DNA of 64,000 nucleotides from CAVALG01 sp963630555 (GTDB lineage Bacteria > Bacillota > Clostridia > Oscillospirales > Acutalibacteraceae). The number at the start of each line of letters is the position of its first letter. The first letter of the stretch is position 1. Below are positions 56,422-64,000 of this stretch, one piece after another. The DNA lies in assembly GCA_963630555.1 (NCBI GenBank), contig CAVGND010000001.1:62001-126000 (forward strand), written 5' to 3'. The notes under the pieces were generated by a model. It worked only from the letters and a program-made list of their open reading frames with translations. It was not told where the DNA came from and made no database searches. The translations under genes were made by a program, and so were the position numbers.

Positions 56422-59400
56422 TTACGCACCCTTCATATAGACATCATAAAATTCGTTGAGCAGATAATTCATATCCACCCGACATCCCGTTTTATAGGCG
56501 TTGTCCGTTCTGCTTGCATAAAGATAGATTCGATTGTCGGTAATATGCTTCCCGTCATCGATTGTGGCAATGGCACCCTCATTGAGGTTGACGCGATTAC
56601 CGTTCGTATCAAAAATATGCTCCCACGTATTTGAGTCATCATTGATCACACCGTAATCCTTGCGTGCCAAGCCGAGTTTTGCTATGGGGTAAGCGGTATC
56701 CTTGGTCTTGGTTATAGAATAGTAAAGATATATTTGCTTTCCGCCGGTACCGGTATTAAGAGATACGGCCTTAACCCCATCATAATCCTTCACCGAGGTA
56801 TATTCATCAATCGCACTCTTGTATGTAACACCGTTTATTACCAATTCCTTTTGATGCGGCTGTCCAACAGTTAGAATTATGTCTCTCACGGCTCTTTTTG
56901 CAACGCCTTTTTTAACCTCGCTCGGCAGTAATGTATATCTTGTGTATCCGATATAAATATACTCGCCACCCGTATTGCTGTTGATGTCCATATCAACACA
57001 GATATTGCACCCGAGATTTAAAAGGTTACATTGTGCCTCTTTAACGGTTTTGCCGTGACCGATATAAACAGCGCCCATCATTGTTGCTGTGTCCTTGTAA
57101 GACATATGAATATAATATATCTCGTCCGGGTCACCGTAGAGAGAAGCGGTTGAAGCCTGCCGTGTCGTGGTAGTTCCGCTTTTAAGCGCACTGACATCAA
57201 CGGAATTTGTCGTTAAAGCGGTAGCCTTTTCTCCGTCAAAAACAGTTGTACTTACGCTAAGTTCGGTGATCGGCATTCCGGGGCTTGTACCCGCAGAGGT
57301 TGTATAATAAAGATAATATGAGCATTGCCGATCGGTTATCATGTCGCCGGCCTTAATATATGTCACTCCCCCTACCTGAATAGTGGAAGAAACATCGGTT
57401 TTGTCGGTAACATACCTTATTATACCGGTAATTGCCTCCAACTCCGAATCGGTTCTTGACACACCGATATAAGAGGCCTTATCATTAACCGAACTTGGAT
57501 TTGAATAAAATGTCTGCGATTTTTCATTTGCCAAATCAACCTGTATAATCTCGTCGGTACACTGTGCCAAAAGGTTTTGAATGCAATAATCATTACCGGT
57601 TGCATTTATCAATTTCTGCGTATTACTGTCGTATTTTGAAAGATCATTTCCGACAGCCTTTTTTATATTATATGTCGAAACAGAAATTGAGGAAATATAT
57701 TTCTTTTTGACCGGTGCAGTCATCTTCTGATATATATATACAGGAGTCACCTTTTTGTTGTATGAAATATATTTTGAGTTTTTGGTTAAATATCCGAGAT
57801 TATGAGGTTTGGTTCGGTTGGGGGTTTTGAAATCCTGAATGCTGACATATCCGTCAGGAGCGGTATCTTCTGATGTAACAACAAAATCATTAACGGTAAG
57901 AGGTGTTCCACCCGTCACGGGACCGAGAACATAAAGACCTTTACCGCGGACATTGCAACTTGTCCATTCAACATCTTCATAATCCTCGGGCTCAAGTTCT
58001 GTCGTCTGATCCTTCTGCTCTAATCCCGTCAGCGTTCCGCTGCTGTTTGCAAATTGATATGAATGGGTTTCATAAATACCTCTGAGATAATGCTCACGGG
58101 AACTGCCTCCGCTCACCAAATACGGCAATTCAAACATAACGTCACAAACAGCATAGGAGCCGTTAGTGGCTGTTCCGAGATAAACCGGAACAGTAGTGTT
58201 TCCCGGAGCCGAGGTGTACGATTTTATTCCGTAAATAGCCCTGTACGGATTGTGGGTTGTAGTATAACAGATATACGTCTCAACATTGGATGACCAACGT
58301 TCTTCCGACGCCATTCCGTGAGCCTCCGTCGGAAGTTGCAGCCTTGCGGCGTGGGTCAAACTTTGATCGATTTTCTTAAGTTTAAGCGCATTGATATAAT
58401 CGTCGGCGGAATTATTTAATTTTCCGCTGCCGTTACCGGCAACAAGAACTATTCCCGAAATATATTCCTCACCATCCGTATAGGATACGGACGGCTTGAA
58501 ATAAAGGTATGTTCCCTTGTCATTCCAATGCTCATAGGTTTGTGATCTGTGAGTTCTTGAAACCGTGTTGTCTATCTCGCTGCCCACATTGAGATTATAG
58601 GCGTTACCACCGCAGAACATATTTATCGGCTCATACCCTTCCGGAACATCGTTAAGGCTGTATTTCACAAGTATATCTGCAAGAATTGGACTGCCTGCCG
58701 ATTTGTAGGATGTATAGTAGAGAGTATCGCCTGTAGGTGTTGTTCCGCACGAGGTATATGAAGCGTTTCCGAAAAGATAGGCGGACGAGGAATTTCTCGG
58801 GGAAATTCTGATATCCGTTACAGCGTCGTTGCTGTTAGTTGTTGTGGTATACCCTAAATATGTGTATTTCTTCAAAGACGCCGTTACCGGAGTGAGATTG
58901 ATATCCAAAACATTGTATCCGGATTTTGTAAGTGCCGTTTTTGCTGCGGTTTCACTGCTTTCAACGGAAAGTGAAAGTTTTGAAATGTACTGAACGCCGC
59001 TTTCTATATTTGTTTGTTCACCGTCGGTTTGGGCTGCTTCGCCCTCGTTTATCTCATTTGTTGTGGTTTTGCAGAACATATAAACAGAGGATGAATCCGA
59101 TTTTGAATTTGCATTGAGATTAGCAGCTGCAACCTCCCCGAAACATTTAACCGGTCTATATCCCTGAGGAGTAACATTGTTATCATACTGCACCGTGATA
59201 AGTCCATATATGGAAGAAGCACAGATAGGATCTCCGGCGTACTTGCTCTTTGTTGTATAAAGTGCATTCCATCTTCTGGCATTGTCGCCGTTTATATTTG
59301 CCGGAGAGCCACCCTGCGTCACTACATCATATCTTACATACCGGTTTTGAGATTCATCGAATATAACGGTAGGAATGGATGAAAACTCCTCTGCGTCGTC

Positions 59401-61056
59401 ATCTGTGAAAAGATCCCAAAGATACTTGACGAGAAGGGCGATAAGAACAACAATCAAAGCTGCAAAGGCGATGTAGTTGAGAATTATAAAAGCACAACCG
59501 ATAACACCGAGAATGGAGCCGACCGCCCCTGCACCGATTCCGGCGCAGCATATTGCCCAAACACTTGAAGAAACGCCTACATAAGCCGCGCTGAATCCAA
59601 TTGCGGCATTGATGGCAACTGCTGTAACGCAGGTGATTATCCAGCCGACACCGACAACCAGTTGGATAAGTTCGAGTTTTGACTTTGCCTCCGAAAGGAA
59701 GGTGTCAACGCCATCGGGCGATGTCAGTGTGTTGTATATCTGCCCGGCCGAATTTGCTCTGTAAGCCTTGCTTGTTACGGCGACCTTTTGTTTGTAAACG
59801 GTTTGATCGGTTCCGATCCAGATCGACATACTGTCAGAGCCGGTATATTCCTTAATTTCTTTGATTATCGGTTCAAGTTGTTTGTCAGTCTCTTCGATAA
59901 TTTCCTTATCATTTGATAGGTAAATTGCCGCAAAGGCAACGCCGCTCAATCTCATTGTTGCAACCTGACCGTCGGTAAGACTGTCAACAAGCGGATAGAT
60001 TTTTCTTAAATTCGCTATTTCATCATAGGATGAATTTCCGAGAGAAACGATATAATCACCGAGTTTCGTGGTTTCGTCATAATTATATGTGTTGAGCATA
60101 TCATAAGCACAGAGGTACATTGCGTCGCCGTTTTCGCTTTTAATCTCGCCCCCGGTAGTCTTATCAGTAACTGTTTGAGCAGATATTTCGGTTGATTTTT
60201 TTGTATCATCCTCAATTTCACTAAGTTTGTTGTTATTTTCCTCATATCGTTTAACAGCATTGTTATAACTGTTGGAAAACGCCTGAAGGCTGCTGACAAG
60301 TTCGGTCGCAAGAACCTTGTATTTAACATCAAGCAGTTGATTATTATTGCCGCTTTTGATTTCGTTTTTGACCGTTGATGCTTCAAGTCTTGTCGCCCAA
60401 TTCTCATCACCATAATCCGCAACACCGGCTGCGAGTGAATTACAGAATGTCGAAACAACCGAAGTGCTTGAACGCGAAAGTATCTTTTTTATAAAGTCGA
60501 CATTAAAATCATCGCTTACAATATAATCACCGAGTTTTATATTTTCCAGTTCATCGACATGATAGCAATTAAGAGAATGCACCGAAGCAATTGCCGCCGG
60601 ACTCTGTTCTTTATATCTTGCGGTTAACTCTTCTGCCGCATATGACAACTCAGTGGGTATATTTCCGAGCTTTTCTATGGCTCTTTCGGCAATGTCTCCG
60701 TATGTATAATCCTGATAGCCGTTGTTCATCTGGAGCATAGATATATCAGTAATGGCCTCATCAGGATTTCTGGTTGTTTTATAACCGGCAACATAGATAC
60801 CATTGTCCTTTATTTCGCCCTCAGCCGAATGGTTTATATTTTTTTTAACGGCAATAAATCCCGATTCTTCGCAGCTTTTTATGGCACTGTCAAGAGTATC
60901 TCCACCAAAAATCTGAACTTCGGAAATATATGTCGTATCGTAGGCATAAAGTGTACCGAGATTATATCCGTATGACGCAGAAAGGAGTGAAACAATCAGT
61001 AAAACGGATACAAAAGAAAAAAAGAAGCGCGTTTTATGATTATGCTTTCCTGTCAT
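56422..61056 (-). CDS. Giant secreted/membrane protein with repeated beta-prism-like modules
   Basis: A 1544-residue protein. Signal or anchor helix at about 10-30. One copy of module A (YISEVQIF ... GIYVAGYKTTRNPDEAITDI) at 43-106. A mainly helical region to about 455, then a strongly hydrophobic block at 461-546 (three or four helices) ending WDLFTDDDAEE. From 556 to the end, alternating modules: A (YISKLSLSV ... YLGYTTTTNSNDAVTDIRIS) and B (LYYTSYKSAGSPI ... VPEGYEPINMF ... NLN ... TYLYF). The A/B patterns recall the internal symmetry of MABP-type beta-prisms (IYLxYxxTxxxxAITDI), an inference. It overlaps the upstream gene by ATGA. No catalytic motif seen; no sortase signal. Confidence 0.85.
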   Translation of the reverse strand: MTGKHNHKTRFFFSFVSVLLIVSLLSASYGYNLGTLYAYDTTYISEVQIFGGDTLDSAIKSCEESGFIAVKKNINHSAEGEIKDNGIYVAGYKTTRNPDEAITDISMLQMNNGYQDYTYGDIAERAIEKLGNIPTELSYAAEELTARYKEQSPAAIASVHSLNCYHVDELENIKLGDYIVSDDFNVDFIKKILSRSSTSVVSTFCNSLAAGVADYGDENWATRLEASTVKNEIKSGNNNQLLDVKYKVLATELVSSLQAFSNSYNNAVKRYEENNNKLSEIEDDTKKSTEISAQTVTDKTTGGEIKSENGDAMYLCAYDMLNTYNYDETTKLGDYIVSLGNSSYDEIANLRKIYPLVDSLTDGQVATMRLSGVAFAAIYLSNDKEIIEETDKQLEPIIKEIKEYTGSDSMSIWIGTDQTVYKQKVAVTSKAYRANSAGQIYNTLTSPDGVDTFLSEAKSKLELIQLVVGVGWIITCVTAVAINAAIGFSAAYVGVSSSVWAICCAGIGAGAVGSILGVIGCAFIILNYIAFAALIVVLIALLVKYLWDLFTDDDAEEFSSIPTVIFDESQNRYVRYDVVTQGGSPANINGDNARRWNALYTTKSKYAGDPICASSIYGLITVQYDNNVTPQGYRPVKCFGEVAAANLNANSKSDSSSVYMFCKTTTNEINEGEAAQTDGEQTNIESGVQYISKLSLSVESSETAAKTALTKSGYNVLDINLTPVTASLKKYTYLGYTTTTNSNDAVTDIRISPRNSSSAYLFGNASYTSCGTTPTGDTLYYTSYKSAGSPILADILVKYSLNDVPEGYEPINMFCGGNAYNLNVGSEIDNTVSRTHRSQTYEHWNDKGTYLYFKPSVSYTDGEEYISGIVLVAGNGSGKLNNSADDYINALKLKKIDQSLTHAARLQLPTEAHGMASEERWSSNVETYICYTTTHNPYRAIYGIKSYTSAPGNTTVPVYLGTATNGSYAVCDVMFELPYLVSGGSSREHYLRGIYETHSYQFANSSGTLTGLEQKDQTTELEPEDYEDVEWTSCNVRGKGLYVLGPVTGGTPLTVNDFVVTSEDTAPDGYVSIQDFKTPNRTKPHNLGYLTKNSKYISYNKKVTPVYIYQKMTAPVKKKYISSISVSTYNIKKAVGNDLSKYDSNTQKLINATGNDYCIQNLLAQCTDEIIQVDLANEKSQTFYSNPSSVNDKASYIGVSRTDSELEAITGIIRYVTDKTDVSSTIQVGGVTYIKAGDMITDRQCSYYLYYTTSAGTSPGMPITELSVSTTVFDGEKATALTTNSVDVSALKSGTTTTRQASTASLYGDPDEIYYIHMSYKDTATMMGAVYIGHGKTVKEAQCNLLNLGCNICVDMDINSNTGGEYIYIGYTRYTLLPSEVKKGVAKRAVRDIILTVGQPHQKELVINGVTYKSAIDEYTSVKDYDGVKAVSLNTGTGGKQIYLYYSITKTKDTAYPIAKLGLARKDYGVINDDSNTWEHIFDTNGNRVNLNEGAIATIDDGKHITDNRIYLYASRTDNAYKTGCRVDMNYLLNEFYDVYMKGA

Positions 61057-62516
61057 TTTTTCTTTTCTCCCTTCTTCTTTTTAATTTTAGCCAAAACGAT
61101 CAGTAATATTGCCGTCAAAGCCGCAAATACTAAAATGCATACAACATTCCCGTTTCCGAATATAGACGCAATCGCACGTATATCGTTGCTGTCAACTTGC
61201 TTTGCTGTGATTTTTCCATTGGTAAAATCATTGTCAAAATGAATATAACTATTATATTGAAATTTGTGAATACCCTTGATGGCAAGTCGAGAGCCGGTGC
61301 CCGTTGAGCAAAGGTACACCGATGAACCCTCGTAAAAGCCGCCGCAATAAAGCAATGCCGTTGACGCAATGCCGTCTTGAAGGCAAAGGTCGCTTTCTTT
61401 TCCTTTTGCGGTATTATCCTTTATCACAAGTTTGCCGGACGCATTGATATCATTCATGCTGTCAACATATATTCCGCCGCCGTACTCATCGGCAGTATTA
61501 TATCGGTATGTGCCTCCGATAACAAAAACTTTATCTTTGTTGATATGTATGGCACCGCCATCTGAAGCGGAACTGTTATAATACATACTGCAGTCATAAA
61601 AATATGTTCCGCCGTTTGAACCGCAATAAACCGCACCGCCGTCGTCAGATGAGGAGTTTTCGTAAAAAAGGCTGTCTCTTACCTCGGTTTTAACGCCCGA
61701 ATCGGTAAAAACTGCGCCCCCCTCCTCTTCGGAGGAGTTGGCACGGAATGAAGATGAAGAAATCGAAAGGCTTCCATCAGTTGCGTATATCGCACCGCCG
61801 TTATCCTCGGCATAATTTCCCTCAAAAGCAGCGTTTGAAATATTAACGATTGCTTTTGAACTGTAAATCGCACCGCCGCAGCATTCGCCCGATGAATCGT
61901 AGGTGCGATTGCCGTAAAACGAACCGCCGTTGACATTGAGTTTTGCACCCGAACCTATAACACTTATTGCTCCGCCGTCATCGGTCGAAACGCAATTAAG
62001 GATTGCTCCGCCGTTGAAATTGAGAACGGCATTATCGGAAACTACAATGCCGCCTCCCCTGCCGGAATTAGAACCGTTCATAACGGCACCGCCTTTAAAG
62101 AACCTTGATACCGAATATTCTCCATTGTTTGAATCAACAATTGTCATGGTTGAATAAACATATATAACGGCACCGTTTGATATTGGTTTAAAAAGTTTAC
62201 GGTCTATTGAGCATCCGTTTAAATCAAGGGTCAGATTGTTGCTGCCCGAATAGGACAGTGCTCCACTACTAAAGCCGCTGCCGCTGCCCAGCGATCCTGA
62301 CTCGTCGGCTTCCCAATTCTTTTTCAGAGAGAATGTTACCTCGCTGCTGCTTCCGAGTTCCGTTGCTTTGCTCCACGCCTTTTCAAAGGAAGAATATTCA
62401 AAGGAATTCTCTCCGATGCTTACGGTTGCGCAAATTTCCTCGGCGCTTACTGTCCAAAACATACTTATCAATAATGTGAACAACGCTGTAAGGCATATAC
62501 TTTTTTTGATTTTCAT
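61053..62516 (-). CDS. Membrane-anchored Pmp-like right-handed beta-helix protein
   Basis: A 487-residue protein with a signal peptide (about 1-25), a right-handed parallel beta-helix, and a C-terminal membrane helix (VVCILVFAALTAILLIVLA) followed by a Lys-rich cytoplasmic tail. The helix carries repeated GGAI/GGAV and FxxN motifs: FYGNRT, GGAIYSS, FEGNYAEDNGGAIYA, FRANSSEEEGGAVF, FYENSSSDDGGAVY, NSSASDGGAIHI, GGGIYVD. That combination is the hallmark of Chlamydia polymorphic membrane proteins, here without an autotransporter barrel. ATG 62516 has AGGAATG upstream. It overlaps the next gene by 4 nt. Probably an adhesin or structural surface protein. Confidence 0.88.
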   Translation of the reverse strand: MKIKKSICLTALFTLLISMFWTVSAEEICATVSIGENSFEYSSFEKAWSKATELGSSSEVTFSLKKNWEADESGSLGSGSGFSSGALSYSGSNNLTLDLNGCSIDRKLFKPISNGAVIYVYSTMTIVDSNNGEYSVSRFFKGGAVMNGSNSGRGGGIVVSDNAVLNFNGGAILNCVSTDDGGAISVIGSGAKLNVNGGSFYGNRTYDSSGECCGGAIYSSKAIVNISNAAFEGNYAEDNGGAIYATDGSLSISSSSFRANSSEEEGGAVFTDSGVKTEVRDSLFYENSSSDDGGAVYCGSNGGTYFYDCSMYYNSSASDGGAIHINKDKVFVIGGTYRYNTADEYGGGIYVDSMNDINASGKLVIKDNTAKGKESDLCLQDGIASTALLYCGGFYEGSSVYLCSTGTGSRLAIKGIHKFQYNSYIHFDNDFTNGKITAKQVDSNDIRAIASIFGNGNVVCILVFAALTAILLIVLAKIKKKKGEKKK

Positions 62517-62538
62517 AAGAATCATTCCTATTTATGCG

Positions 62539-64000
62539 TTATGCTTCAGCGGTTTTTTTCTTCTTTTTCGGTGCTCTGAAAAACACGCCGATAAAGATTC
62601 CCAGAACAATTCCGGAGCCTACGGAAAGCGCAAGATTGCCGTTCAGTAATATAGAGCCGGCTGCACTGATGCTTCCGCGTCCGAAATAGAGATAGGTTCC
62701 GTTTGCCGAATCGTCAACGCCGGTATAATCCTTTGATGACAGATTTACGGCGTTGCTTTCGCCGAACATTGTTACGTTTTCATAATCAAGGGGTGAATTT
62801 GTTGACCCCTTTACCGCCTTTACATTGGTGGTAATCGGTGCTCCAACAGATGAATCCTTCGTATAGTAGAGCACAAGCCATCCGTTTTTACCCACATAAT
62901 TATTTATATCCCCGGCGCTTCCGTTTAGATTATTCACACAGCTATATGCAACATAATCATCACCGTTATCGGTGCTGACTGTGTCAACTATATGACTTGG
63001 AATTGAAGAATACTCTGCCGGGCCCGTTTCATCGGACGAAAAAATGGTGGTGAAAAGCATAACCATTGAAATAACCGTAAAGGCGATGGTCAGGATGAAA
63101 AATCCCACCTTAAATACACGCAAAATATTGAACGCGGTTGTTTTTGCAACCAATGAACCTTTACCGAATGCCAGATAGCTGAAGGTTCCGCCGCTTCGTT
63201 CATATACGCGTGCACTGTATATCAACTCTTTACTCACTCCACCTGCAAAATCCACCGCTTTGCCGACTCCCTGTACTAATCCGTCGTTTGCCACGGATAT
63301 TACCGTTTTTACGCTGTTATCCATTAAAACATTTCCGACATGCAAAGCAATCCAGAATACAAATGAGCCGAGCATCGGCGCAACATAAAATGTGAAATAA
63401 TCCGCCCATTTAAATTCGCCGTTCGGCTGAAAAATTCGTCCGAACAGGCCTTCAGACCAGTTTTTCCCACTTGAAGTATATTTGCTGACGGTTGCTCCTG
63501 TCAATGCAACTCCGTCTTCAAAAAGGCTGCGGTCAACGCCTTCATACAGCGAAATCGACTCTGCACTGTCAAGATAGGTGTTTATGGTTTTAAAACCGTC
63601 CTTTGTCGTTTCATCACCGTTAATCATAACGCGGGAAACGACCTGCTGAAGTCCGACATTTGCAACCTGAGCCGAAAGCGAGTTGCCCATAAAATACGCA
63701 AGGGTATAAAGTTCGGTATCATCAACCTCTTCAATGTCACGCATAAAGAATGTGAGCATGGTTCCGTCGCCGTATTCAATATTATTAAGATAACTGACAA
63801 GGCTTATATCAATCGCATTGTCGATAATCTCCGCATCCTTTGCATTTTGGTCAACGGCATCGTTAAGCTGTTGATCAGTCATATTTTCGGATATTTCGGT
63901 TGAATTTTCATCGGAAATTCCGTCGATTTTTTCCGTAACGGCGTTTTGTTTAAACTCTACCGTGTCTCCGTTTTCGACGAAATATTCAGATTTTATTTTG
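62539..64000 (-). CDS. Membrane protein sharing the SSIP beta module (5' end beyond window)
   Basis: The minus-strand frame is open to the window edge (486 residues seen; an internal ATG lies at 63882 but codons continue upstream: YFVENGDTVEFKQNAV). It has a helical part, hydrophobic segments (FYVAPMLGSFVFWIALHVG; then VGFFILTIAFTVISMVMLF), a beta module starting EYSSIPSHIVD, and a C-terminal helix (SGIVLGIFIGVFF) with a poly-Lys tail. The module aligns with residues 556-661 of the 1544-residue neighbour: SSIP, YV-x-Y, G-x-x-x-(D/N)IN, W-x-x-LY-x-TK, G-x-PI, FGE, NL. So the two are paralogues in part. It is the first visible gene of the operon. Confidence 0.82.
   Translation of the reverse strand, partial: KIKSEYFVENGDTVEFKQNAVTEKIDGISDENSTEISENMTDQQLNDAVDQNAKDAEIIDNAIDISLVSYLNNIEYGDGTMLTFFMRDIEEVDDTELYTLAYFMGNSLSAQVANVGLQQVVSRVMINGDETTKDGFKTINTYLDSAESISLYEGVDRSLFEDGVALTGATVSKYTSSGKNWSEGLFGRIFQPNGEFKWADYFTFYVAPMLGSFVFWIALHVGNVLMDNSVKTVISVANDGLVQGVGKAVDFAGGVSKELIYSARVYERSGGTFSYLAFGKGSLVAKTTAFNILRVFKVGFFILTIAFTVISMVMLFTTIFSSDETGPAEYSSIPSHIVDTVSTDNGDDYVAYSCVNNLNGSAGDINNYVGKNGWLVLYYTKDSSVGAPITTNVKAVKGSTNSPLDYENVTMFGESNAVNLSSKDYTGVDDSANGTYLYFGRGSISAAGSILLNGNLALSVGSGIVLGIFIGVFFRAPKKKKKTAEA

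Noticed and set aside
60015..60458. A 147-codon minus-strand frame inside the giant surface protein gene
   Set aside because: It is an out-of-frame shadow of the 1544-residue protein, whose signal peptide and repeats are coherent in the main frame.

Overview
The window reads as chromosome of an anaerobic, spore-forming Gram-positive bacterium of class Clostridia (Firmicutes), probably an uncultured gut or rumen relative of the Ruminococcaceae/Oscillospirales. This rests on sporulation genes (SipL, YpeB, YlbJ, YqfC, YqfD), the Firmicutes-type phoH-ybeY-dgkA-era-yqzL-recO cluster, GTP-type PEP carboxykinase, a fused FeoA-FeoB, clear AGGAGG ribosome binding sites, and frequent TTG/GTG starts. 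Family and order are inference; no rRNA is present.

Layout. 1-1.4 kb: end of an ABC exporter (permease cut by the window edge, plus ATPase), then a decayed TnpV-like transposon gene. 1.8-7.7 kb: rod-shape operon mreB-mreC-mreD-PBP2, followed by a separately promoted MinD-like ATPase and methylglyoxal synthase. 7.7-12.5 kb: hisS, aspS, sipL. 12.5-22.5 kb, minus strand: GH3 beta-glucosidase with reversed domain order, ypeB, pckG, then polA-rimI-tsaD. 22.6-25.7 kb: a small integrative element in a tRNA-Arg(CCU) gene. The host tRNA is split at the anticodon loop, and the element carries a complete tRNA-Arg with its own promoter, a small conserved ORF, an excisionase-like HTH protein, a tyrosine integrase, and repeated TGCTAAT boxes near both ends. 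25.9-30.6 kb: aldo-keto reductase, an XRE repressor divergent from a lipoprotein gene, FucO-like dehydrogenase, a NERD-domain membrane protein, and a decayed TetR/MMPL exporter pair. 30.6-40.1 kb: ylbJ, then the yqfC-to-recO housekeeping cluster, mutS2 and rdgB. 40.1-54.5 kb: glmS, feoAB, nth, bipA, a DEDDh exonuclease with a zinc-binding tail, an orphan XerC-like recombinase behind a triplicated 25-bp leader repeat, a DUF5662 protein, degV, clpB and a ribbon-helix-helix gene. 54.6-55.0 kb: remnants of AraC and AIM24/TIGR00266 genes. 55.1-64 kb: a minus-strand operon of four large secreted or membrane-anchored proteins of unknown function.

How the genes fit together. The mre-PBP2 set builds the lateral wall, GlmS feeds wall precursor synthesis and DgkA probably recycles undecaprenol. 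MgsA, the YghZ-like reductase and the FucO-like enzyme could form a dispersed methylglyoxal to lactaldehyde to 1,2-propanediol route. Era, YbeY, RecO, MutS2, RdgB, Nth and PolA cover ribosome maturation and genome maintenance.

Most promising novelty: (1) the 55-64 kb surface operon, whose members share beta-rich modules and include a Chlamydia Pmp-like beta-helix; (2) the tRNA-splitting element that carries a replacement tRNA; (3) the recombinase promoter region at 48.2-48.4 kb.
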